A model generated the notes under the pieces. The model ran no database searches and was not told where the DNA came from. It saw only the letters and a list, made by a program, of their open reading frames with translations. From an uncultured Collinsella sp. (GTDB lineage Bacteria; Actinomycetota; Coriobacteriia; Coriobacteriales; Coriobacteriaceae), in NCBI GenBank assembly GCA_902468045.1, contig CABQXG010000020.1, positions 1-11,406 of the forward strand: a stretch of DNA of 11,406 nt. Direction: 5' to 3'. This document shows positions 1 to 5,629 of the stretch, piece after piece. The first letter of the stretch is position 1, and every line of letters begins with the position of its first letter. A program made the translations under genes and the position numbers.

Positions 1-564
1 CTTGATGCTCTCCTCGGTATCGCGGCCGATGGCGTGCTCGGGCGCCTCGAGCGGAACGCTGGCGAGCTTGGCGGCACGGGCGGCAAGCGCGTCCATGGAG
101 ATGCGGATGCCCGGCGCGATCGCTCCGCCAATGTAATAGCCGTCCTCGTCGATGACGTCGATATTGGTTGCGGTGCCAAAGTCCACCACGATTGCCGGCG
201 CGCCGTAGAAAGTTTCGGCCGCAACGGCGTTAGCGACGCGATCGGCGCCTACGGCTTGGGGGCGCGCCGCCCGCAGCTTGGTTACGGCGGCCGTTTTCGG
301 CCCGATGACGATGGCGTCCGCGGCAATGCGGTCGGCCACGGCGTGCCACTCGCGCGAGAGCTGCGGCACCACGCCGGCAAAGGCGATCGCGTTGACCGCG
401 CCGAGCGAGAGGTCGTACATCTTAAAGAAGCCCATCAGGCGCACGTGGATCTCGTCGGCGGTATAGGAGCGGTCGGTGGGCATACGCCACGACTGCACCA
501 GCTCGTCTCCGTCAAACAGGCCCATGGCCGTCTGCGTGTTTCCCATATCGATAGCGAGCAGCAT
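1..564 (-). CDS. coaX: Type III pantothenate kinase, N-terminal part (runs off left edge)
   Basis: Reading the minus strand from ATG at 564-562 gives 188 open codons up to the window edge, so about 70 C-terminal residues of a usual ~255-residue protein are missing. The protein catalyses the first step of coenzyme A synthesis, ATP-dependent phosphorylation of pantothenate in the cytoplasm. Visible family motifs are the N-terminal nucleotide-binding DMGNT (residues 6-10, with the conserved Asp6), GADR (106-109), DFGTAT (128-133) and GGAIAPG (146-152), matching the ASKHA-fold type III enzyme and not types I or II. The start is supported by a GGGAG ribosome site at 570-574 on the minus strand, five bases upstream. 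It is transcribed divergently from the tRNA gene. I see no damage in the visible part. Confidence 0.93.
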   Translation of the reverse strand, partial: MLLAIDMGNTQTAMGLFDGDELVQSWRMPTDRSYTADEIHVRLMGFFKMYDLSLGAVNAIAFAGVVPQLSREWHAVADRIAADAIVIGPKTAAVTKLRAARPQAVGADRVANAVAAETFYGAPAIVVDFGTATNIDVIDEDGYYIGGAIAPGIRISMDALAARAAKLASVPLEAPEHAIGRDTEESIK

Positions 565-600
565 GTCTACTCCCGGTGTTGGCATAAAAGGACGCGCACC

Positions 601-606
601 ATTGTA
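601..606 (-). promoter_or_regulatory. Candidate -10 element for coaX
   Basis: On the minus strand this reads TACAAT, one mismatch from the sigma-70 type -10 consensus, and would place the transcript start about 30 bases before the coaX ATG. No convincing -35 hexamer lies 16-18 bases upstream, so this is a suggestion only. Confidence 0.35.
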
Positions 607-700
607 TACGTGCCGTCGACGGCGCTCGGCTGCGATTCGTTTACGGTGATAGGGGCTGAGGGGTTTAAATATGAAGGAATTATGCTCTACGAGATTTTCC

Positions 701-729
701 TTGCCGTTTACCGAACTCCCGCGTAATAT
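701..729 (+). promoter_or_regulatory. Promoter of the initiator tRNA gene
   Basis: TTGCCG (701-706) and TAATAT (724-729) are separated by exactly 17 bases, close to the housekeeping sigma consensus. The predicted start near 736 lies about 25 bases before the mature tRNA 5' end, leaving a short leader for RNase P processing. The region further upstream (about 660-700) is AT-rich, as expected for an UP-like element of a strong stable-RNA promoter. Confidence 0.72.
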
Positions 730-760
730 TCCTTCTTGCGCACATGAGGCGCCCAGACAT

Positions 761-837
761 TGCGGGGTGGAGCAGTCTGGTAGCTCGCCGGGCTCATAAC
801 CCGGAGGTCGTAGGTTCAAATCCTGCCCCCGCGACCA
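761..837 (+). tRNA. Initiator tRNA-fMet (anticodon CAT)
   Basis: A complete 77-base cloverleaf with an encoded CCA end. The anticodon CAT lies at 795-797 in a CTCATAA loop. The anticodon stem closes with three consecutive G-C pairs (GGG/CCC), the hallmark of initiator rather than elongator methionine tRNA. The T arm reads GTAGG-TTCAAAT-CCTGC. The 1:72 position is T with G, a weak wobble pair in place of a Watson-Crick pair; a weak or absent 1:72 pair is the feature used for recognition by Met-tRNA formyltransferase. It should therefore supply formyl-Met-tRNA for translation initiation. It appears to be a single-gene transcript, with its own promoter and terminator. Confidence 0.95.
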
Positions 838-846
838 AGAACTTGC

Positions 847-876
847 AGCTCGTCGGCCTAGCCGGCGAGCTTTTTT
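847..876 (+). terminator. Intrinsic terminator after tRNA-fMet
   Basis: An 11-bp hairpin (arms 847-857 and 861-871, three-base loop, one G-T pair) is followed directly by a T run to 876. It begins 10 bases after the tRNA CCA, so it ends the tRNA transcript. Confidence 0.9.
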
Positions 877-925
877 GTTATCCCGGGACTGTGTTTTCGG
901 TCCAATTCTTGGCCTCTCAAACAAA

Positions 926-941
926 ATCTCGATCTGTAACA
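926..941. repeat. First repeat (R0) of the alternating array, left of the IS
   Basis: ATCTCGATCTGTAACA is the reverse complement of TGTTACAGATCGAGAT at 2330-2345 with no mismatch. It is the leftmost clear member of the array that continues at 2330. The 25 bases from 942 to 966 are the spacer that originally separated R0 from R1; the insertion sequence has moved them 1.36 kb apart. No further clear repeat is visible to the left, between the tRNA terminator and 925. Confidence 0.85.
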
Positions 942-960
942 TCTAGACCCGATTTGGGCG

Positions 961-968
961 GCTAAGTG
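961..968. repeat. Left copy of 8-bp target-site duplication
   Basis: GCTAAGTG directly abuts the left terminal inverted repeat and is repeated exactly at 2324-2331 at the other end of the element. Eight bases is the usual duplication length for IS256-family insertion. Confidence 0.92.
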
Positions 969-993
969 GGCTTATAGGACAAAATGTGTGTCC
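969..993. repeat. Left terminal inverted repeat (IRL) of the IS
   Basis: 25 bases matching the reverse complement of 2299-2323 at every position; the match ends at base 994. It lies downstream of the transposase gene. Confidence 0.95.
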
Positions 994-1017
994 CGATAGA
1001 ACACCCGTTTCCATCCA

Positions 1018-2137
1018 TTAATCCAGCCAGAACGGGTACGGGTCCCTGTGGTGGAGGTCCTCCCACACGGCCCTGTCGCCCCGCTCCGGCCCTCCGTCGT
1101 CACGCGACGGCGAGGCGGAGTAGACGCTGAACAGGAAGTCGATGTCCGCGTCGGTCGGCATCGCGGCGGGCTTCCCGCGCGCCGTCCTCGCGTCCCCCGA
1201 GTGCGCGAGGCACCACCAGAACACCGCCTTCACGCGCCTGGCCGACGTCAGCCCCCGGTGGTTGCGCAGGACAGGCCCCCGGCTGCGAGTTCACCCCTCC
1301 CTCGATCATGTTGTTGGTCGACGGCAGCGGGCCGGCCTTGGCCAGGGCGGGGTCGAGGTAGGTGAACGGCGTCCCCGCCGACACCGGCGACGACAGCGAC
1401 GAGCGCGCCCGCCTCAGCCTCTCGTGGGTGCAGGCCCTCCTGCCGTCCACCACGGTCCTGTCCTCCAGGAAGTCGGCCCAGAACCCGCACCAGTCGAGGT
1501 AGCGCTCGACCCAGAGCTCGGCCCGGTGCAGCGTCTCGATGCCCATGAGGTCGCGCGCGATGAGGTAGAGCTCGCGCCCCGCCTGGAGCTTCGGCCGCGT
1601 CGTCGTGTAGCGCTTGACCTGCGAGAAGGCGTGGAAGGTGCACCTCTGGACCCTGGTGCGCGGCCAGGTCTCGCGCACGGCCTTGGCGAACCCGCTCCCG
1701 CCGTCGGTGACGACCACCTCGGGCGCCGGGATCGGCGACATGAGGGCCGACCACGCCCCCGAGTTCTCGGACCTGGCCATGTACCAGGAGACCACCCTCT
1801 CGCCGCTGCAGCATATGAGCACCACGAGGTCGCGCGCGACCCAGATCCCGTCGACGTAGAGCACGCGGTGCAGCTCGCCGTCGGGGACGGGCATGGGCCA
1901 GACCTCCCAGAACTCGGCCGTCCTGCGCCTGAAGGACCGTCCGCCGCCCGGCATCGCCGCCTGGGAGTCCTTGGAGAGGAGCCACCCGAGGAACTCGTCC
2001 AGCCTCGTCGCCGTGTCGTCGTACCTTACCGTCGTCGACGCGCCGCAGGCCGTGCACCTCCACCGCTGGGACCCCGATGAGGTCCTGCCGTTGCGTTTGG
2101 TCCGACCGCCGCAGTAGGGGCAATAAACGGCCTTCAT
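1018..2137 (-). pseudogene. IS256-family (IS1249-like) transposase, frameshifted near the 3' end
   Basis: Translation from ATG at 2137 shows an N-terminal zinc ribbon (Cys6, Cys9, Cys28, Cys31) and a DDE nuclease core: Asp96 in YVDGIW, Asp145 in VVTDGGSGF, Glu279 in NNMIEGGVN. About ten residues after Glu279, near 1271-1286 beside a GGGGG run, the family sequence jumps to another frame. There it continues as VLRNHRGLTSARR and MKAVFWWCLAHSG to a TAA at 1018-1020. The intact protein would be about 372 residues; the uncorrected frame ends at 1100. An extra base, or a loss of two, explains this. The catalytic triad precedes the break, but the C-terminal ~85 residues are lost. GGAAGAG at 2144-2150 (minus strand) suits the ATG at 2137 better than the GTG at 2143. 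A sequencing error in the G run, or less likely programmed frameshifting, are alternatives. Confidence 0.85.
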
Positions 2138-2208
2138 GGGCACCTCTTCCGAAAGGGTATTTAACGGTTCCGGAAAAGGTTATCTACCTGCGGGAACGAT
2201 AGGCAACC

Positions 2209-2225
2209 GGACACACATTCTGTCC
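2209..2225. repeat. Internal copy of part of the IS terminal repeat
   Basis: GGACACACATTCTGTCC matches 2299-2315 inside the right terminal repeat at 16 of 17 positions, in the same orientation, 90 bases inward. Each copy is itself a short inverted repeat (GGACA...TGTCC). It could be an extra transposase binding site, or an operator close to the transposase promoter. No matching internal copy is seen at the left end. Confidence 0.7.
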
Positions 2226-2261
2226 GAGCGGTTAAAAGCGGGCACGGAATTTAAACGGCTG

Positions 2262-2292
2262 AAAAAGGGGCATCGACCTGCGCCGATGCCCC
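2262..2292 (-). terminator. Inward-facing terminator at the right end of the IS
   Basis: On the minus strand, GGGGCATCG (2292-2284) pairs with CGATGCCCC (2275-2267), a 9-bp stem with an 8-base loop, followed by five Ts (2266-2262). It lies upstream of the transposase gene and points toward it. It would therefore stop transcripts entering from outside the element, the known way several insertion sequences avoid activation by read-through. Confidence 0.75.
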
Positions 2293-2298
2293 CAACGT

Positions 2299-2323
2299 GG
2301 ACACACATTTTGTCCTATAAGCC
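2299..2323. repeat. Right terminal inverted repeat (IRR) of the IS
   Basis: Perfect 25-base inverted partner of 969-993, on the upstream side of the transposase gene. Its inner 17 bases recur at 2209-2225. Confidence 0.95.
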
Positions 2324-2331
2324 GCTAAGTG
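2324..2331. repeat. Right copy of 8-bp target-site duplication
   Basis: GCTAAGTG, identical to 961-968. Its last two bases are the first two bases of repeat R1, so the insertion point is at the spacer/repeat junction. Confidence 0.92.
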
Positions 2332-2587
2332 TTACAGATCGAGATGCTTCGGCAGGACGGTCTTCGTTTGTCTAAATCTGTAACACGAGGGACGGATTTT
2401 GCCGAGTTGTTGTTATAGATTGAGATTTTCTAGCAGGCGGGTTTGGTTTGTCTCGATCTGTAACAGGTAGGGGTCAAAAGTGGGTCTAGCTGTTACAGAT
2501 TGAGATTGTTGAGGTTGGGTCGAGGGGAATATCTCGATCTGTAACAGTAAGACCCGGTTTTGCCGCGTAACTGTTACAGATTGAGAT
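2330..2587. repeat. Regular array of alternating-orientation repeats (R1-R7)
   Basis: Seven copies of a 15-17 bp repeat occur at 2330-2345, 2371-2385, 2411-2426, 2451-2466, 2490-2506, 2531-2547 and 2571-2587. Odd copies read (C)TGTTACAGATYGAGAT; even copies are its reverse complement. Spacers are 25, 25, 24, 24 or 23 bases long. Same-orientation copies start every 79-81 bases. With R0 (926-941) the original array had eight members. Neighbouring copies can pair as 15-17 bp stems with ~24-base loops. Spacers resemble one another within each class (for example 2346-2370 with 2427-2450, and 2386-2410 with 2548-2570), so the array looks like diverged ~80-bp tandem units. No Cas gene or open reading frame accompanies it. 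Function unknown. Confidence 0.88.
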
Positions 2588-2651
2588 AAACCGACGGGCC
2601 GCCCCGCCCATCCCCATCCCCCTGCCGCTACCTGCTGTCCGCCGATTTTCG

Positions 2652-2681
2652 TTGTGCCGCTGTGCCCCCATGCCATATCCT
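2652..2681 (+). promoter_or_regulatory. Candidate promoter for the enoate reductase-like gene
   Basis: TTGTGC (2652-2657) and TATCCT (2676-2681) are 18 bases apart, between the repeat array and the gene, giving a leader of about 45 bases. Each box has mismatches, so the call is tentative. The 64 bases from 2588 to 2651 are C-rich with no feature I recognise. Confidence 0.4.
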
Positions 2682-2733
2682 TTAAACAACTACGCGGCAA
2701 CATCGCCGCCGCGCCTACAAGAGAGGAATATCC

Positions 2734-4764
2734 ATGACCGCACCTGCATCCAAGCTGCTCCAGCCCATTACGGTTGGCCCCCTTGAGCTCAAGAACCGCA
2801 TTATGTTCCCGCCGCTGACCACCGGCTACGAGGAGCGCGACGGCTCCATCGGCGAGCGCAGCCTGGCTTTTTACGAGCGCCTGGCCCGTGGCGGCGTGAG
2901 CTACATCGTCATCGGCGACGTCGCTCCCGTCATGACCGCGAGCCCCACGCCCAAGCTGGCGACCGATGCCCAGATCCCCACGTTTAAGGCACTGGCCGAC
3001 GCCGTCCACAAGCACGGCGCCAAGATCGCGCTGCAGCTGTTCCACCCCGAGTACGACGTGCCCGGTGTCGGCCGCATGGTCATGGGTTCCATGGCTGCCG
3101 CCAAGGCCGCACAGGAGGCCAAGGCCGCCGGCGACGAGGAGACCTTTGCCGCCAAGATGGCCGAGTCCAACGAGATCCGCAACCAGGCATACGCCAAGCT
3201 GCACCACGACATGCAGCACTTTGTGAACGAGGCGAGCGTAGAGCAGCTTACCCAGATCAAGGAGGCCATCGCTGCCTCGGCCGCCCGCGCGCAGCAGGCC
3301 GGCATCGACGCCATCGAGGTCCACGGCGACCGTCTGGTGGGTTCGCTGTGCTCGGCCATCCTCAACCAGCGCACCGACGAGTACGGTGGCTCGTTCGAGA
3401 ACCGCGTTCGCTATGCGCTGGAGGTCGTCGCTGCCATTAAGGAAGCCGCACCGCAGCTGATGGTGGAGTACAAGCTCCCCGTGATCATGGAGAACCCCGA
3501 CGGCACGCCGCGCGGCAAGGGCGGCCTGCAGCCCGATGAGGCCTGCGAGTTCGCCAAGCTGCTCGAGGGCGCGGGCATCGACATGATCCAGGTTGCACAG
3601 GCCAACCACACCGGCAACATGGGCGACACCATTCCGCCCATGGGCGCCATGCCCTATAACTGGACGCTGCCCGTGGCCGAGCGCGTCAAGGCCCTGGTCT
3701 CCGTGCCGGTGGCAACCGTCGGCCGCGTTGTCTCGGTCGAGGCCGGCGAGAAGATTCTGGAAGACGGCGCGGCCGATATCATCGCCTATGGCCGCTCGCT
3801 CATGTGCGACCCCGACATTGCGCTGAAGGCCGCGACCGGCGAGCCCATCCGCGAGTGCCTCAACTGCAACAAGGGTTGCGTCGATGCGATTCAAAACCGC
3901 AAGTACATCTCGTGCGTGCTCAATGCCGAGAACGGTGACGAGGCGACCATCGCCATCAAGCCGGGCGAGGGCGACAAGAAGATCGCCGTGGTGGGCGGTG
4001 GCATCGCCGGCCTGGAGGCCGCACGCGTGGCGGCCAAGCGCGGCTACGACGTGACCATCTACGAGGCGAGCGATCATCTGGGCGGCCAGATTGTGCTGGC
4101 GGCTGCGCCTCCGCGCAAGGACGAGATCATGCGCTCGGTCGAGTACTACGAGAAGATTCTGCCTGGCCTGGGCGTGAAGGTTGAGCTCAGCCATGCCGCT
4201 ACCGCTGAGGACCTCAACGCCGCCGACGCCGCGATTGTTGCCGTGGGCGCGCACGACGTGGTCATCCCCGTTCCGGGTGCCGACTCGGAGAAGGTCGTCT
4301 CGAGCTGGGACGTGCTGGCCGGCAAGGTGGAGCTCAGCGGGCGCGTCGCCGTCATTGGCGGTGGCCTGGTGGGCACCGAGACTGCCGAGTACCTGCTGCA
4401 GCACGGCTGCGAGGTGGCGATCGTGGAGATGCTCGACAAGATTGCCGCGGGCGAGTCCGAGACCATTCTGCCACTGATCATGAGCGACTTTGCAGAGCAC
4501 AACGTGGAGCAGCACGTGAAGACCCGCCTGACCGCCATTACCGATGAGGGCGTGGAGGCTGTTCGCACCACCGAGGACGGCGCCGAGGAGCCGGTAAAGA
4601 TCTCCTGCGATTACGTGGTGATGGCCGTGGGCTCCAAGGCCAACGCGTTTGACCTGGACGGCGTAACGGTGCCCGTGACCTGCGTGGGCGACTGCTCGGG
4701 CGAGCGCACCGCCGACATTGCGAGCGCCATCCGCACGGCATATCATGCGGCCAACGAGCTGTAG
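2734..4764 (+). CDS. FMN/FeS/FAD enoate reductase-like oxidoreductase (FadH/BaiCD-type family)
   Basis: 676 residues with the three-part layout of 2,4-dienoyl-CoA reductase and anaerobic enoate reductases. An old-yellow-enzyme TIM barrel occupies about 1-365. A [4Fe-4S] site follows with Cys375, Cys378, Cys382 and Cys394 (C-x2-C-x3-C-x11-C). The C-terminal FAD/NAD(P)H part has dinucleotide folds at 421-426 (GGGIAG) and 542-547 (GGGLVG). The family passes electrons from NAD(P)H through FAD, FeS and FMN to an activated C=C bond; the substrate here is unknown. Two oddities: the usual HGxxGYL region reads HGDRLVGS (197-204), two residues shorter and without the catalytic Tyr, and an Ala/Lys/Glu-rich helical insertion spans about 118-165. 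GAGAGGA (2721-2727) sits six bases before the ATG. Monocistronic, with a terminator at 4840. Related enzymes in gut anaerobes act on bile acids, cinnamates or isoflavones, but nothing here selects one. Confidence 0.85.
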   Translation: MTAPASKLLQPITVGPLELKNRIMFPPLTTGYEERDGSIGERSLAFYERLARGGVSYIVIGDVAPVMTASPTPKLATDAQIPTFKALADAVHKHGAKIALQLFHPEYDVPGVGRMVMGSMAAAKAAQEAKAAGDEETFAAKMAESNEIRNQAYAKLHHDMQHFVNEASVEQLTQIKEAIAASAARAQQAGIDAIEVHGDRLVGSLCSAILNQRTDEYGGSFENRVRYALEVVAAIKEAAPQLMVEYKLPVIMENPDGTPRGKGGLQPDEACEFAKLLEGAGIDMIQVAQANHTGNMGDTIPPMGAMPYNWTLPVAERVKALVSVPVATVGRVVSVEAGEKILEDGAADIIAYGRSLMCDPDIALKAATGEPIRECLNCNKGCVDAIQNRKYISCVLNAENGDEATIAIKPGEGDKKIAVVGGGIAGLEAARVAAKRGYDVTIYEASDHLGGQIVLAAAPPRKDEIMRSVEYYEKILPGLGVKVELSHAATAEDLNAADAAIVAVGAHDVVIPVPGADSEKVVSSWDVLAGKVELSGRVAVIGGGLVGTETAEYLLQHGCEVAIVEMLDKIAAGESETILPLIMSDFAEHNVEQHVKTRLTAITDEGVEAVRTTEDGAEEPVKISCDYVVMAVGSKANAFDLDGVTVPVTCVGDCSGERTADIASAIRTAYHAANEL

Positions 4765-4839
4765 TTGAACATCGCGGCCAGGCGGGGCGGTAGCACGGAT
4801 TCGTCTCGCCCGGCTGTGTCCCGTCGGGTGTCAACCGGT

Positions 4840-4880
4840 GCGGGGCCTGCAAGCGCAGCAGGTCCCGCCCTTTTTGTTTT
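4840..4880 (+). terminator. Intrinsic terminator after the enoate reductase-like gene
   Basis: An 11-bp stem (4840-4850 with 4858-4868, one G-T pair) with a 7-base loop is followed by CCTTTTTGTTTT. It lies 75 bases after the stop codon. Confidence 0.88.
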
Positions 4881-5204
4881 GCTCCGGTGGATGGCAATGC
4901 GCGGTAATCATGAGGAATGAGGACGTCTACTGCCTTGCAGATCACTCAAAATTATTGGGGGAGGGGTTAATAACTATATCCGCTATACCAAAGGACATAA
5001 AGAGATGCCAATTTTGTTGACAAGCGAATGACGATTAGCTGTGAGTCAGCTACCAGCGTAAATAATCGATAAAGATATGTCGTAATTTGGTGCCAAATGC
5101 CCAGATAACGCCGCGTCTATTTTAATTAACTGCTTTGAGCAAACAGCAAAATGCTACTATCTAACATGCACGTAAGAAAGCAGATTAACGGTTAAGGCTA
5201 AGAA
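4881..5204. other. AT-rich intergenic region with two inverted repeats
   Basis: No convincing gene. From about 4935 the base composition turns AT-rich, unlike the GC-rich genes on both sides. Two inverted repeats stand out: TAGCTG-5-CAGCTA (5036-5052), and ATTTGG-TG-CCAAAT (5085-5098), a perfect 6-2-6 palindrome. Either could be a regulator site for the HTH gene downstream. A possible promoter, TTATTG-17-TATATC, lies at 4952-4980, and a consensus TTGACA at 5017-5022 lacks a matching -10. A transcript from 4980 would have a leader of over 200 bases before the HTH gene, which leaves room for a small RNA or leader control, but I see no known RNA family. Confidence 0.5.
5135..5163 (+). promoter_or_regulatory. 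Candidate promoter for the tandem-HTH gene
   Basis: TTGAGC (5135-5140) is followed after 17 bases by TATCTA (5158-5163). An overlapping extended -10, TGCTACTAT (5152-5160), is also possible. The start would fall near 5170, 35 bases before the gene. The palindrome at 5085-5098 lies about 37 bases upstream of the -35 box, a plausible activator position. Confidence 0.4.
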
Positions 5205-5594
5205 GTGGCAGGTATGTCGGAAGCAACTAGGACTCGCACGCATGCGCCCGAGGTTAGGCAGCGCGCCGTCGAGATCCTCCAAGAGGGGGTCGGTCATCGC
5301 GCCCTCGCCGCGGAGCTTGGCATTCCCCAGGCCACGGCTCGTCAGTGGGCCCGCGCGTATGCTGTGGGCGGTGCCGACGCCGTTCTCAACGCCGGTTCGC
5401 ATCATCACACCTATTCGTACGAAGTTAAGCTCGCCGTGGTCAAGGACCGCTTGGAAAACGGCTTGACGGTTCGCGAGGCCATGATCAAGCACAAGATTCC
5501 TAGCGAGTCTTCGGTCAAGGCTTGGTGTCGCCAGTATCGCGAGAGCGGTGAGTCCGCACTGGTCGATAAGCCGCGCGTTAAAAAGGCGGAATAG
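5205..5594 (+). CDS. Small tandem helix-turn-helix protein, IS150 OrfA-like
   Basis: 129 residues with two helix-turn-helix units of the transposase-OrfA type, roughly residues 12-60 (RALAAELGIPQATARQWARA) and 68-118 (VREAMIKHKIPSESSVKAWC). This tandem arrangement is that of IS3-family IS150 OrfA (InsJ, about 173 residues). Here the leucine-zipper tail that follows in OrfA is absent, no OrfB reading frame lies downstream, and no terminal repeats flank it. It may be a domesticated transposase-derived DNA-binding regulator, or an IS remnant. The frame is intact and the gene has its own terminator, which favours a working protein. The start is uncertain: GTG at 5205 has a weak AAGG site seven bases upstream; ATG at 5214, in the same frame, is equally possible. 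The hydrogenase operon begins 180 bases downstream on the same strand, so a regulatory link is conceivable but only positional. Confidence 0.75.
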   Translation: MAGMSEATRTRTHAPEVRQRAVEILQEGVGHRALAAELGIPQATARQWARAYAVGGADAVLNAGSHHHTYSYEVKLAVVKDRLENGLTVREAMIKHKIPSESSVKAWCRQYRESGESALVDKPRVKKAE

Positions 5595-5606
5595 CAAACG
5601 GGATGG

Positions 5607-5629
5607 TGCGCCCACGGGGGCGCATTTTT
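5607..5629 (+). terminator. Intrinsic terminator after the HTH gene
   Basis: TGCGCCC (5607-5613) pairs with GGGCGCA (5618-5624) across a four-base loop, followed by five Ts. It lies 12 bases after the HTH stop and separates that gene from the hydrogenase operon. Confidence 0.88.

Larger units (their letters stand above)
969..2323 (-). mobile_element. IS1249-like insertion sequence, IS256 family, 1355 bp
   Basis: The ends are a perfect 25-bp inverted repeat (969-993 and 2299-2323) starting GGCTTATAGG, flanked by an 8-bp direct duplication. Inside is one transposase gene on the minus strand filling most of the element. The transposase resembles the IS1249 branch of IS256 found in actinobacteria: zinc ribbon, then a DDE core with a DGG second motif. 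Identical ends and an identical duplication suggest a recent insertion. The element landed in the alternating repeat array at the boundary between a spacer and a repeat. The transposase reading frame is broken near its end, so the copy may no longer move on its own. Confidence 0.92.

Noticed and set aside
34..726. 230-codon plus-strand frame over coaX
   Set aside because: The minus strand encodes a clear pantothenate kinase; the plus-strand product has no family features and runs past the coaX promoter region to the tRNA promoter.
761..941. Integrative element using tRNA-fMet as attachment site
   Set aside because: No second copy of the tRNA 3' end is visible in the window and no integrase gene is present; the only mobile element has its own IS-type ends.
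744..965. 73-codon frame over the tRNA gene
   Set aside because: It spans the tRNA, its terminator and the first array repeat; no coding signal of its own.
926..2587. CRISPR array
   Set aside because: Spacing is CRISPR-like, but repeats alternate in orientation, are only ~16 bp, and the spacers resemble one another in two classes; no cas gene is present.
2413..4746. 777-codon open frame on the minus strand opposite the enoate reductase-like gene
   Set aside because: It mirrors a gene with strong G/C third-position bias, which leaves the antisense frame open. The protein is His/Gly/Val/Ala/Leu-rich with no family motif, it starts within the repeat array, and the plus-strand gene shows clear catalytic motifs.
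4838..5020. 60-codon frame after the enoate reductase-like gene
   Set aside because: It begins inside the terminator hairpin, has no ribosome site, and the alternative internal start (36 codons) also lacks one.
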